From Streptomyces sp. WM4235 (GTDB lineage: Bacteria; Actinomycetota; Actinomycetes; Streptomycetales; Streptomycetaceae), in assembly GCF_001279725.1 (NCBI RefSeq), contig NZ_LGDE01000035.1, positions 1 through 64,000 on the forward strand: a stretch of 64,000 nucleotides of DNA, written 5' to 3'. Below are positions 1 through 10,818 of the stretch, in pieces. Positions within the stretch are counted from its first letter, which is position 1, and the number at the start of each line of letters is the position of its first letter. A program made the position numbers and the translations under genes. The notes under the pieces were generated by a model that saw only the letters and a program-made list of their open reading frames with translations, ran no database searches and had not been told where the DNA came from.

Positions 1-1108
1 GGCGGGTGGGCCCGGCACCGCCGGCCGCCCCCGGATCCCGCTGGACCTGCACACGGGGGCCGTGGGCGGTCCGCTCGCCGCCGGACTGCACATCGGCGTG
101 CCCGCCTCGAACTTCAGCCTGGTCGACCTCCGCGGCCAGGTGGTGGCCCGACGCACCCTCCCGCACACGGACGGACCGCCGACATCCGCCCGCCTCGCGA
201 CGGAACTGGGCCGCTTCCTCCGCGAGCACGGCCACGCCACGCACGGCCACACCGGAACCGCCACCGGGCCGGCGGCGAAGACCGCCCACCGCCCCCTCCT
301 GGGCATCGGCGCCGCGCTCGGCGGCTGGATCCGCCCCGCCGAGGGGACCGTCGTACGGCACGAGGCGCTCGGCTGGTACGACAAGCCGCTCGCGGCCGAG
401 CTCTCGGCCGCCCTGGGGTTGCCGGTGCACCTGGACAACCACGCCCGGGCCGTGGCCCGCGCCGAGATGCTGTTCGGGCACCCGTCGGCCCGCCGCAGCC
501 TCGTGCACCTGTTCATCGGCAACGTGGTGGACGCCGCGTTCGGCATCGAGGGCACCGTCCACCAGGGCCCGGGTGCGGCCGCGGGCGACGTCGCCCACCT
601 TCCCGTCCCCGGATCGGCGGTCCGGTGCGCGTGCGGCCGTACGGGGTGCCTCCAGGCCACCGCCTCCGACACGGCCCTGGGCGCCGAGGCCGTGCGCCTC
701 GGGATCGTTCCGGAGCCGGCCATCGGGCTGATCGTGGACGCGGCCGCCACCGGCGATCCCCGCGCCGACCGGCTGCTGCGCGGGCGGGCCCGTGCGGTGG
801 GGCGGGCCGCGGCCCTGTTGCTGGACGTGTTCAACCCGGCGGTGCTGCTGGTCTCGGAGCTGTCGAGCATCCTGCACGAGGGCTATCTCGACGAGATCCG
901 CGAGGCGGCGACGGCCCAGTCGCACGTCTGCGACGACCCGGCCCGGATCATCGGCCCGTACGCGGGTCCGGCGGTCCTCACCCAGGCGTCGGCGACGGTC
1001 CTGCTCGGCCCGCTGTTCCAGGACCCCGCCGCCGCGCCCGCCCTCGCCGCCGCCACCGCGCCCACCGGCCTGCCCGACATCGCCCCCCATACCCCTACTC
1101 GCGGGTAA
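1..1108 (+). CDS. ROK-family transcriptional regulator / sugar-kinase-like protein, 5' end outside window
   Basis: The frame is open from the first bases with no stop upstream, so the gene begins outside the window. In ROK regulators the missing part is usually a winged helix-turn-helix. The remaining ~350 residues are the sugar-kinase-like ROK module. LDNHARAVARAE fits the acidic ROK signature region, GAAAGDVAHLPV fits the segment before the metal site, and CACGRTGCLQ matches the C-x-C-G-x-x-G-C zinc motif. The family includes glucokinases and NagC/XylR-type repressors; the remaining sequence cannot tell which, though the lead-in GRPRIPLDL resembles the linker after the HTH in regulators. 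It ends with TAA inside a small inverted repeat (GCGGGT/ACCCGC, 1101-1117), 79 bp before mutA. Confidence 0.85.
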   Translation, partial: AGGPGTAGRPRIPLDLHTGAVGGPLAAGLHIGVPASNFSLVDLRGQVVARRTLPHTDGPPTSARLATELGRFLREHGHATHGHTGTATGPAAKTAHRPLLGIGAALGGWIRPAEGTVVRHEALGWYDKPLAAELSAALGLPVHLDNHARAVARAEMLFGHPSARRSLVHLFIGNVVDAAFGIEGTVHQGPGAAAGDVAHLPVPGSAVRCACGRTGCLQATASDTALGAEAVRLGIVPEPAIGLIVDAAATGDPRADRLLRGRARAVGRAAALLLDVFNPAVLLVSELSSILHEGYLDEIREAATAQSHVCDDPARIIGPYAGPAVLTQASATVLLGPLFQDPAAAPALAAATAPTGLPDIAPHTPTRG

Positions 1109-1174
1109 CTCACCCGCTGACCTGCGAGTGCGAGATCACATCCGGCGGTCCTGGTCTCGATTGAGCGACCCCCC

Positions 1175-1180
1175 TAGCAT
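1175..1180 (+). promoter_or_regulatory. possible -10 box for a leaderless mutA transcript
   Basis: TAGCAT (TAnnnT) ends 7 bases before the mutA ATG, and no purine-rich ribosome binding site precedes that ATG. This is the usual geometry of leaderless Streptomyces mRNAs, where transcription starts at or next to the start codon. No convincing -35 is visible, so this is inference. Confidence 0.4.
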
Positions 1181-1187
1181 TCGAGCC

Positions 1188-3043
1188 ATGACGGTCCTGC
1201 CTGACGACGGGCTCTCCCTGGCCGCCGAGTTTCCTGACGCGACACATGAGCAGTGGCAGCGCCTGGTTGAAGGCGTACTGCGCAAGTCGGGCAAGGAAGC
1301 CTCCGGCGAGGCAGCTGAAGACGCGTTGTCCACCACGCTTGAGGACGGGCTCCGCACCCGCCCCCTGTACACCGCACGCCCCGACGCGGAGGACACCGGC
1401 TTCCCCGGGTTCGCCCCCTTCGTCCGCGGCGGCACGCCCGAGGGCACCAGCGCGTCGGGCTGGGACGTACGCCAGCGGCTCGCCGGCAGCGACCCCGTTC
1501 GGGTGAACGAGGCGGCCCTGGCGGACCTGGAGAACGGCACCACCTCCCTCTGGCTCACCCTGGGCCCCACCGGGCTCCCGGTGGACGGTCTCGCCCGTGC
1601 CCTGGAGGGCGTCTACCTCGACCTCGCCCCGATCACGCTCGACGCGGGCGCCGCGTACGCCGACGCCGCCCGCGCGCTGCTGGACCTGTACGCCGACCGC
1701 GGGGTGGCCCCCGAGGCCGCCCGTGCCTCGCTCGGTGTCGACCCGCTGGGACACGAGGCCCGTACGGGTGAGCCGCTCGACCTCGCCGAGGCCGCCGCGC
1801 TCGCCCGGGAGACGGCCGCCGACTGGCCCCACGTACGCACCCTGGTCGCGGACGCCCTGCCCTACCACGAGGCGGGCGGCAGCGCGGCCGAGGAGCTGGG
1901 GTTGTCCCTGGCCACCGGCGTCGCCTACCTCCGCGCCCTCACGGACGCCGGCGTGAGCACCGAAGAGGCCTTCGGGCAGCTGGAGTTCCGCTACGCGGCC
2001 ACCGCCGACCAGTTCCTCACCATCGCCAAGCTGCGCGCCGCCCGCCGACTCTGGGCCCGGATCGGCGAGGCCTGCGGGGTCCCGGAGGCCGCCGCGCAGC
2101 GTCAACACGCGGTCACCTCACCGGTGATGATGACCCGGCGCGACCCGTGGGTGAACATGCTGCGCACCACCGTCGCCTGCATGGCGGCGGGCGTGGCCGG
2201 CGCGGACTCCGTCACCGTGCTCCCCTTCGACCACGACCTGGGCCTGCCCGACGCGTTCGCACGCCGCATCGCCCGCAACACCTCCACGATCCTGTTGGAG
2301 GAGTCGCACCTGGCCCGGGTGATCGACCCGGCCGGCGGTTCCTACTACGTCGAGCAGCTCACCACCGAACTCGCCGCTGCCGCCTGGGAGTTCTTCCGCA
2401 CGGTGGAGAAGGCGGGCGGTCTTCCCGAGGCCCTGCGCTCCGGCCTGGTCGCCGAGCGCCTGGCGGCCACCTGGGCCGAGCGTTCCAAGAAGCTCGCCAA
2501 GCGCCGCGAACCGATCACCGGCGTCAGCGAGTTCCCGAACCTGTCGGAGAAGCCCGTCGTACGCGAACCCGCGCCCGAGGGACCGACCGGCGGGCTGCCC
2601 CGCGTCCGGCGCGACGAGGCGTACGAGGCCCTGCGCGCCCGCGGTGACGCGCACCTCGCGGCGACCGGGGCCCGGCCGCGGATCTTCCTGGCGGCCCTGG
2701 GGCCGGCGGCCGCGCACACCGGCCGCGCCACCTTCGCCTCGAACCTCTTCCAGGCGGGCGGCGTCGAGCCGGTGCACGACCCGGTGTCGGTGACCCCGGA
2801 GACGGCCGCCGCCGCCTACGCCGCGAGCGGCGCGGACGGCATGGCGGTGCTGTGCTCCAGCGACGCGCTGTACGAGGAGCAGGCCGAGGCGGTGGCCGCG
2901 GCCCTGCGCTCGGCCGGCGCCACGACCGTGTTCCTCGCCGGCAGGCCCGGTACCGCCGGGCAGGCCGTGGACGAGTACGTCTTCGCCGGCTGCGACGCGG
3001 TCGCCGTACTGTCCTCCGTACTCGACCGGATGGGAGTGGCCCC

Positions 3044-3047
<4 letters not shown>
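1188..3047 (+). CDS. mutA: methylmalonyl-CoA mutase small subunit
   Basis: Non-catalytic beta subunit (619 aa) of the heterodimeric adenosylcobalamin-dependent methylmalonyl-CoA mutase, which interconverts methylmalonyl-CoA and succinyl-CoA. This links propionate and odd-chain or branched catabolism to the TCA cycle and to polyketide extender supply. The first ~480 residues follow the mutase barrel ([48 protein letters not shown], each shown in part) and the C-terminal ~150 form a cobalamin-binding-like fold. That fold lacks the D-x-H-x-x-G cobalt-ligand motif, as expected for the small subunit. The ATG at 1188 is chosen because MTVLPDDG is the usual N-terminus and a -10-like box sits just upstream; the frame also runs further upstream through the ROK gene. 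The stop overlaps the mutB start by 4 bp (GTGA). Confidence 0.95.
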
Positions 3048-5233
<2,186 letters not shown>

Positions 5234-5243
5234 GCGGGCGTCG

Positions 5244-6227
5244 ATGCCGAAGATCGACATCGAGGCGTACGCGAAGGGGGTCCTCGACGGTAAGCGCGCG
5301 TTCGTCGCGCGCGCCATCACGCTCGTCGAGTCCACCCTGCCCGCCCACCGGGCGTTGGCCCAGCAGCTCCTGACGGAGCTGCTCCCGCACTCGGGGCGCG
5401 CGCGCCGGATCGGCATCAGCGGCGTCCCGGGGGTGGGCAAGTCCACCTTCATCGACGCCTTCGGCACGATGCTCACGGCGCTGGGCCACCGGGTGGCGGT
5501 CCTGGCCGTGGACCCGTCCTCCACCCGCACGGGCGGCTCCATCCTCGGCGACAAGACCCGGATGGAACGCCTCGCGGTGGACCCGGCGGCCTTCGTCCGG
5601 CCCTCCCCCTCGGCGGGCACGCTGGGCGGGGTCGCCAAGGCCACCCGTGAGTCGATGATCGTGATGGAGGCGGCGGGCTACGACGTGGTCCTCGTCGAGA
5701 CGGTCGGGGTCGGCCAGTCGGAGACGACCGTGGCCGGCATGGTCGACTCCTTCCTCCTGCTCTCGCTGGCCCGTACGGGCGATCAGCTCCAGGGCATCAA
5801 GAAGGGCGTCCTGGAACTGGCCGACGTGCTGGCCGTGAACAAGGCCGACGGCCCGCACGAACGCGAGGCGAAGGCGGCGGCGCGTGAACTGGCGGGCGCG
5901 CTGCGGTTGATGCATCCGGCGGACGCGGCCTGGACCCCGCCGGTCCTGACGTGCAGCGCGCGGGAGTCGGCGGGTCTGGACGAGATCTGGAACCGCCTGG
6001 AGCAGCATCGCCGGCTGCTGGAGGCGGGCGGGCGGCTGGCCGCGAAGCGGGCCGCGCAGCAGGTGGAGTGGACCTGGTCGATGGTGCGCGAGGAGCTGTT
6101 GGAGCGGCTGCGCGCCGATCCGGCCGTACGCGATCTCGCGCCCGCGCTGGAGGCCTCGGTGCGGGAGGGCACCCTGACTCCGACCCTGGCGGCGGACCGG
6201 ATCCTGAAGGCCTTCCACGCCTCCTGA
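5244..6227 (+). CDS. meaB: methylmalonyl-CoA mutase-associated GTPase MeaB
   Basis: G3E-family P-loop GTPase (327 aa; MeaB/ArgK/MMAA) that chaperones methylmalonyl-CoA mutase. In characterised homologues it gates loading of adenosylcobalamin and protects the mutase from inactivation. The Walker A motif GVPGVGKST is at residues 60-68, ETVGVGQSE supplies the switch/Walker B region, and NKADG is the guanine-specificity loop. It lies 10 bp after mutB on the same strand, completing a mutA-mutB-meaB operon. The operon ends at a strong hairpin (6281-6325) shared with the convergent asparaginase gene. Older annotations call such proteins LAO/AO transport ATPase; the context makes the mutase role much more likely. 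Confidence 0.95.
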   Translation: MPKIDIEAYAKGVLDGKRAFVARAITLVESTLPAHRALAQQLLTELLPHSGRARRIGISGVPGVGKSTFIDAFGTMLTALGHRVAVLAVDPSSTRTGGSILGDKTRMERLAVDPAAFVRPSPSAGTLGGVAKATRESMIVMEAAGYDVVLVETVGVGQSETTVAGMVDSFLLLSLARTGDQLQGIKKGVLELADVLAVNKADGPHEREAKAAARELAGALRLMHPADAAWTPPVLTCSARESAGLDEIWNRLEQHRRLLEAGGRLAAKRAAQQVEWTWSMVREELLERLRADPAVRDLAPALEASVREGTLTPTLAADRILKAFHAS

Positions 6228-6280
6228 CGGGCCCGGATCCGGCGGGGCGCGGGGTGCGGGACGAACACGGGGGCGTACGA

Positions 6281-6325
6281 CGAGGGCGGGGCGGGCCGGG
6301 GATTCCCGTGCCCGCCCCGCCCTCG
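6281..6325. terminator. bidirectional hairpin terminator between meaB and the asparaginase gene
   Basis: A perfect 16-bp inverted repeat (6281-6296 with 6310-6325) surrounds a loop that itself can pair as CGGG-GATT-CCCG. It sits between two converging genes and can serve both. There is no U-tract, as is usual in Streptomyces. Confidence 0.8.
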
Positions 6326-6341
6326 CGCGAGGTCGCGGAGG

Positions 6342-7343
6342 TCAGGCCTCGACCAGCACCGGCCCGCCGGAGGCCAGGGCGTCGCGCAGGACCCGCACCC
6401 GTTCGTCGGGCTCGACGTCCGCGAGCAGCGCGGACAGTACGGCGATGCGCACCTGACCCGCGCGCAGCGTCCCGGAGGGGACGGCCCCGGCGGCGACCAG
6501 GTCGACCGCCCCGCCGTGCGTGTAGATCTCCGTGACCGGCCCGGCGGCGACCCGCGTGGTCAGGGCGACCAGCACGCCCCGCTCGACGGCGTCCCGTACC
6601 GCGTCGACGATCTCGGGGGTGGCGTTGCCGGCCCCGGTGCCGACGAGGACGATGCCGCGCGCGCCCGCCTCGACGGCGGCGTTCAGGAGCACCGGGTCGC
6701 CGTCGGCGTGGTGCATCACCATGTCCACGCGGGGCGGCAGTTCCGGCATGGAGGGCAGGGCGAGCGGGGTCGGTCGCTGCGGGGTGCGCAGCATGGTGAC
6801 CTTGCCGAAGCCGATCTTCCCGAGCAGTTCCTTCGAGGGGTCGGCGAACGCGTCCAGGGCCACGGCCTGGGTCTTCACGGTCCCGCGCGCGGCGTGCACC
6901 CGTCCGGCGAAGGTGATCAGGACGCCGAGCCCGCGGGTGGAGGCGGCGGTGAGCAGCGCGTCGTACAGGTTGCCCGGGCCGTCGCCGTCCGCGGAGCCCA
7001 TGGGCAGTTGCGAGCCGGTGAAGACGACGGTGCGCGGGTCGTGGTGGTGGAGGTCGACGAGGAAGGCCGACTCCTCCAGGGTGTCGGTGCCGTGGGTGAC
7101 GACGATGCCGTCGACGTCGGGGTCGGCGAGGACCTCGTGGACGGTGCGGAGCAGGGTCAGCTGGTGGGCGGTGGTGAGCCGGGGGCTGTTGACGCTGAAC
7201 AGGTCCACGACCTCGACGGTGATGCCCTCGGGGAGCGGGGCGGTGGCCATCACCTCGCTGCCGTCGGCGTCGGCCGCGAAGCCGGACCCCTGCCAGCGGC
7301 TGGCTATCGTTCCGCCGGTGCTGATGACGACGATGCGTCCCAT
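6342..7343 (-). CDS. L-asparaginase (bacterial type, cytoplasmic)
   Basis: Predicted to hydrolyse L-asparagine to aspartate and ammonia (333 aa). It has both asparaginase/glutaminase signatures: STGGTIAS near residues 8-15 with the nucleophilic threonine, and THGTDTLEES with the second Thr/Asp pair. FTGSQLPMGS follows. There is no signal peptide, so a cytoplasmic enzyme is expected. The start is set at the ATG giving MGRIVVISTGG, where family members begin; a longer frame upstream adds only 16 residues of unlike sequence. It is transcribed away from an Lrp/AsnC regulator across a 123-bp gap that is rich in A/T and repeats, which suggests control by that regulator. It converges on meaB at a shared terminator. 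Confidence 0.92.
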   Translation of the reverse strand: MGRIVVISTGGTIASRWQGSGFAADADGSEVMATAPLPEGITVEVVDLFSVNSPRLTTAHQLTLLRTVHEVLADPDVDGIVVTHGTDTLEESAFLVDLHHHDPRTVVFTGSQLPMGSADGDGPGNLYDALLTAASTRGLGVLITFAGRVHAARGTVKTQAVALDAFADPSKELLGKIGFGKVTMLRTPQRPTPLALPSMPELPPRVDMVMHHADGDPVLLNAAVEAGARGIVLVGTGAGNATPEIVDAVRDAVERGVLVALTTRVAAGPVTEIYTHGGAVDLVAAGAVPSGTLRAGQVRIAVLSALLADVEPDERVRVLRDALASGGPVLVEA

Positions 7344-7386
7344 GCCCGCCCTTCCCTCACGCCTGATCGCACACAATTCCGATAAA

Positions 7387-7423
7387 GGCAATGATAGTAA
7401 GATCTACGCGCAATGAGATTGCC
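7387..7423. promoter_or_regulatory. repeat-rich operator candidate between asparaginase and Lrp genes
   Basis: In an unusually A/T-rich stretch GCAATGA occurs twice (7388-7394 and 7410-7416), 22 bp or about two helical turns apart. GGCAAT (7387-7392) is also mirrored by ATTGCC (7418-7423). Lrp/AsnC proteins bind such phased, partly palindromic sites. The site lies in the shared promoter region, so autoregulation and control of the asparaginase gene are inferred. Confidence 0.55.
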
Positions 7424-7466
7424 ACTTTAGGCCCCGGCGTTACATTGGGTGGCGGATGATTGCGCC

Positions 7467-7922
7467 ATGGATGCCATCGATCGCGAAATCTTGCGCGAGC
7501 TTCAGCAGGACGGCCGCCTCAGCAACCAGGAGCTGGCCCAGCGCGTCGGCCTGACCCCCTCCCCCTGCATGCGCCGGGTCCGCCAACTCGAACAGGACGG
7601 GGTGATCCAGGGCTACCGCGCGGTGATCGACCCGGAGGCGGTGGGCCGCGGCTTCGAGGTGCTGGTCTCCGTCGAGGTGCGGCGCGACCGCGAGGCGGTC
7701 GAGGCCTTCGAGGCGGCCCTCCAGGACATCCCCGACGTCATCGAGGCCTACCGCCTGTTCGGCAGTCCCGGCTGCCTGCTGCGCATCGCCGTCGCCGACC
7801 TGCGCGCCTACGAGCGCCTGTGGATCGAACAGCTCACCGCGCTGTCCGGGGTCACCGAGGTCAACTCGCAGATCATCATGAAGCGCATCAAGGACCACAC
7901 GGGCCTGCCCGTGGACCTGTGA
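7467..7922 (+). CDS. Lrp/AsnC-family transcriptional regulator
   Basis: Feast/famine regulator of 151 aa. Residues ~4-60 form the winged HTH (IDREILRELQQDGR, LSNQELAQRVGLT with the recognition helix following). Residues ~65-145 form the RAM ligand-binding and oligomerisation domain that senses amino acids. The ATG giving MDAIDREIL is preferred because AsnC proteins begin just before this helix; a GTG 18 bp upstream is possible. It is divergent from the asparaginase gene, so the most economical idea is that it senses asparagine or another amino acid and controls asparagine use. It converges with the flavin oxidoreductase gene, with 27 bp between their ends. Confidence 0.93.
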   Translation: MDAIDREILRELQQDGRLSNQELAQRVGLTPSPCMRRVRQLEQDGVIQGYRAVIDPEAVGRGFEVLVSVEVRRDREAVEAFEAALQDIPDVIEAYRLFGSPGCLLRIAVADLRAYERLWIEQLTALSGVTEVNSQIIMKRIKDHTGLPVDL

Positions 7923-7949
7923 CCGCGGACGCCGGGCCGGCCGCCGCGG

Positions 7950-9395
7950 TCAGCGACGGAAGTCCGACGGGTCGATCGAGGCCAGCCGCTTGACGAGCGC
8001 CGGCACCCCGCGCCCCCGGTCCTCGCGGTACTCCACGGCCCGCAGCGCGGGCATCACCACCCGGGCGCCCGGGTAACGCACGGGCTCCGGCGGGATCCAG
8101 CCGCCCGGCGGGCGGGTGAAGGCCGACCGCGCCCACTCGTCGTCGGTGCCCAGGACGAGGGAGGCGAGCACCTTCGCCATCAGCCGCGAGGGGCCCACCC
8201 CGTCCCCGGAGTAGCCGGTGGCGTAACAGACCCCGGGCACCGTCCGCAGCCACCCGGCGAAGGGCAGCGAGGTGGTGGAGTACTCGACCGGCGCGGTCCA
8301 GGCCGCGTCCACGGGCGCGTCGGCGAGTTCCGGGAAGAGCCGGGCGAGTTGGCGCTCCAGTTCACGCCGGCGCAGCGCCCCGCCCCACAGGGTGTCCGGG
8401 CCGCTCTTGCCGAAGGCCACCCCGGAGCCGCCCTTGCCGAAGAGCAGTCGGCCGTCCGGCGTCGTGCGGTAGTAGTTGAGGCGCCGGCGGGAGTCGCAGA
8501 CCGAGGTGGCGTCCTGCCAGCCGATGGCCGCGAGCCGGTCGGCCACCGGCTCGGTGAGCACGGTGTCGCTGGCCACCGTCACCATGCGCCGGCCGAGGTC
8601 CTCCAACTGCCCGGCCCAGGCGTTCACGGCCAGCACCACCCGGTCGGCGTGGACCCGGCCGTACGGGGTGTGCGCCACGGTGGTGCGACCGGGCGCGTTG
8701 CGCAGCGCGGTCAGCGGGGTGCGCTCGTGCACGCGCACCCCGGCGTCGAGGGCGACCCGGCGCATGCCCCGGGTCAGCTTCGCGGGTTGCAGGGTGGCAC
8801 AACCCGGGTCGAGAACGGCGCCGAAGTGGTTGCGGGTACCGACGGCCCGGCGGGACTCGGCGGCGGACACCTCGTGCAGCGGCTCCGTGCCGGCGCGGGC
8901 GAGGTCCGCCAACGTCTGCCGCCAGGAGCCGTGTTGGGCGGGCGAGGAGGCGGCCCACATCCACGGCCCGCGTCGGTGCTCGATGTCGATGCCGTGGGTG
9001 TCGGCGAAGTCCAGGATGTCGTCGACGGCCTCGGCGGAGGCCTCGCCCAGCCGGCGGGCCTCCTCGTACCCGCCGATGGCGACGAGGCTGCTGAACCGGG
9101 CCCACATCGGCATCAGGTAACCGGCGTTGGCCCCGCTGGCGCCGCCGCCGCACACATCGGCCTCGATCAGCACGATGTCCGTGCCGGGGGCGCGTCGCAG
9201 GATCTCCAGGGCGGTCCACAGACCGGTGAAGCCGCCGCCGACCACCAGGACGTCGCAGCGCACCTCGTCGAGCAGGTGCGGGGAGCGGCCGTCGTCGGGT
9301 TCGGCCCGCAGGGCGTCGCGCAGCCAGGGGGTGCGGCGGGTCGGGGCGGGGGTGTCGGTCGCGGGCCAGGTGCGGGAGAGGACGAGATCGCTCAC
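7950..9395 (-). CDS. FAD-dependent oxidoreductase, DAO family (PuuB/OrdL-like)
   Basis: A 481-aa protein of the D-amino-acid-oxidase/glycine-oxidase group, which oxidises amines or amino acids with FAD. The dinucleotide-binding motif VVGGGFTGLWTA spans residues 51-62. It is followed by EADVCGGGASGANAGY, and GVCYATGYSGDGVGPS near the C-terminus completes the FAD site. The 40-residue lead before the Rossmann fold, plus the CGGGASGANAG stretch, resemble gamma-glutamylputrescine oxidases, but the substrate cannot be read from sequence. The gene is downstream of the LuxR-type regulator with 109 bp of G-rich sequence between, and may be read separately. The ATG at 9395 is taken as the start. Confidence 0.85.
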   Translation of the reverse strand: MSDLVLSRTWPATDTPAPTRRTPWLRDALRAEPDDGRSPHLLDEVRCDVLVVGGGFTGLWTALEILRRAPGTDIVLIEADVCGGGASGANAGYLMPMWARFSSLVAIGGYEEARRLGEASAEAVDDILDFADTHGIDIEHRRGPWMWAASSPAQHGSWRQTLADLARAGTEPLHEVSAAESRRAVGTRNHFGAVLDPGCATLQPAKLTRGMRRVALDAGVRVHERTPLTALRNAPGRTTVAHTPYGRVHADRVVLAVNAWAGQLEDLGRRMVTVASDTVLTEPVADRLAAIGWQDATSVCDSRRRLNYYRTTPDGRLLFGKGGSGVAFGKSGPDTLWGGALRRRELERQLARLFPELADAPVDAAWTAPVEYSTTSLPFAGWLRTVPGVCYATGYSGDGVGPSRLMAKVLASLVLGTDDEWARSAFTRPPGGWIPPEPVRYPGARVVMPALRAVEYREDRGRGVPALVKRLASIDPSDFRR

Positions 9396-9504
9396 GGGTA
9401 CGGGTCTCCACGGTCGGTGTGGTGCGGTGGGGGTGGCGGCCGTCCGGTACGGGCGGGCGGCCCGGTGGACGGGCGGCCGGTACGGGTCCGGGCGCCGGGG
9501 CGGG

Positions 9505-10818
9505 TCAGTTCCGGTGGGCGTGGGCGCCGCGGCCCGGAGCGGCGCCGGGCTGCTCGACCGCCGACAGCAGGTCGATCCGGGAGCTCACGCCGAAGGCCTT
9601 GTACAGCTTGCGCAGGTGGTAGTTGACGGTGTGCGGGGACAGGGCCAGGCGCCGGGCGATCTGCTGGTTGGTCAGCCCCTCCCCCACCAGCCCGACGAGG
9701 ATCCGCTGCTGCTCGTTCAGCCCGGAGCCGGCGGCGGCCGGGGCCTCGCGCGGCCCCTCCGCCGCCGTGGGCACGACCGGCGGCGCCGGCCAGATGCCGA
9801 GGTGCGGCTCGCGCCGTTCGCGGTACGCGGTCCGCAGCGCGACCGCCTCCCGCTGGAGGGACAGTCTCAGCGAGTCGGGCATCGAGTCGGTGATGACCCG
9901 GCGCAGCAGCGGGTTGGCGAAGGCGGCGCGGACGCCGTCGTTGCGCACGACGCCGGTCGCCTCGACCTCCTCCAGCGCGGGCAGCAGGGCCGCGACCGAG
10001 GTCCGCAGCATCAACGCGACGTCCTCGTACACCACCTCGTCACCCAACACCGCCGCCACGTGCAGCAGTTGGCGGCAGGCCGGCGAGAAGCGCCCCAGGG
10101 TGGCGCGTACCCGGGTGACCAGGCGGGCCGGGAGCCGCTGGGTCCGCAGTCGGACCTCGTCGTCGACGAACTCCAGGCCGCCCTCCTCCCCGAGCCCGGT
10201 CAGCAGTTCGATCAGCAGCCGGGGGTGGCCGCCCACCCGGTCGACGAGCTGGACCAGGGAGGGTGAGGGCGTCGCGCCCAGCAGGTCCCTTGCGAGCGCC
10301 AGCGTCGACGAGGGCCCGAGCGGGCCGAGCGGCAACCGCTCGCTGCGCCCGGCGAGAGCGCCCGGCAGCAGCGGTCCCTCGCCCGGCCGGTGGGTCACCA
10401 GCCACACCACGGGGTCGCCGCCGGGTCGTTCGCGGGTGGGTCCGGCCGGAAGCGGTTCGGGAAGGACGCCCGGCGCGTGTGCCCCGTGCGGGGTCCGGCG
10501 CGGATCGTCGAGGAGGACGAGGGTGGGGCCGGCGGGCGCGTGGCACTTCCCGGCCCGGCCGCGGACACGGCGCGCCGGCGCGGGCGGTGTGTGGGGTGCG
10601 GCGCGCCGGCCGGCGTCGGGGCGGTTCCCGCCGATGTAGCCGAGGCGGGCGGCGAGGGCGGCGGCTTCCTGGAGCAGCCGGGTCTTGCCGATGCCCGGCA
10701 TGCCCTCGACGGCCACGACGGCGGAGCCGCCGCGCAGGCCGCGCTCCAGGACCTCGCGGATCAGCCGCATCTCGCGCTCGCGGCCGCGCAGGGGCGTGCC
10801 GGTGAGGGTGGAGTTCAC
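9505..10818 (-). CDS. LuxR-family regulator with short ATPase module (LAL-like)
   Basis: Predicted transcriptional activator of 437 aa. A P-loop (GMPGIGKT, residues 39-46) and a Walker-B-like LVLLDD form an STAND-type ATPase. A C-terminal LuxR HTH follows (LNEQQRILVGLVGEGLTNQQIA, shown in part, to ~residue 420). Large LuxR regulators of the LAL group are about 900 residues; this one lacks most of the sensor region. The stretch between the Walker motifs is also short and Pro/Arg-rich, so it is a reduced or eroded member. The GTG start overlaps the stop of the paaN-like gene by 4 bp (GTGA), which fixes the start and implies coupled translation. The regulator probably acts on its own operon or the oxidoreductase gene, but no target site is visible. 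Confidence 0.8.
   Translation of the reverse strand: MNSTLTGTPLRGREREMRLIREVLERGLRGGSAVVAVEGMPGIGKTRLLQEAAALAARLGYIGGNRPDAGRRAAPHTPPAPARRVRGRAGKCHAPAGPTLVLLDDPRRTPHGAHAPGVLPEPLPAGPTRERPGGDPVVWLVTHRPGEGPLLPGALAGRSERLPLGPLGPSSTLALARDLLGATPSPSLVQLVDRVGGHPRLLIELLTGLGEEGGLEFVDDEVRLRTQRLPARLVTRVRATLGRFSPACRQLLHVAAVLGDEVVYEDVALMLRTSVAALLPALEEVEATGVVRNDGVRAAFANPLLRRVITDSMPDSLRLSLQREAVALRTAYRERREPHLGIWPAPPVVPTAAEGPREAPAAAGSGLNEQQRILVGLVGEGLTNQQIARRLALSPHTVNYHLRKLYKAFGVSSRIDLLSAVEQPGAAPGRGAHAHRN

Noticed and set aside
792..1187. Upstream extension of the mutA frame into the ROK gene
   Set aside because: It overlaps the ROK gene in another frame and translates to low-complexity Arg/Pro sequence; MutA proteins begin at the ATG at 1188.
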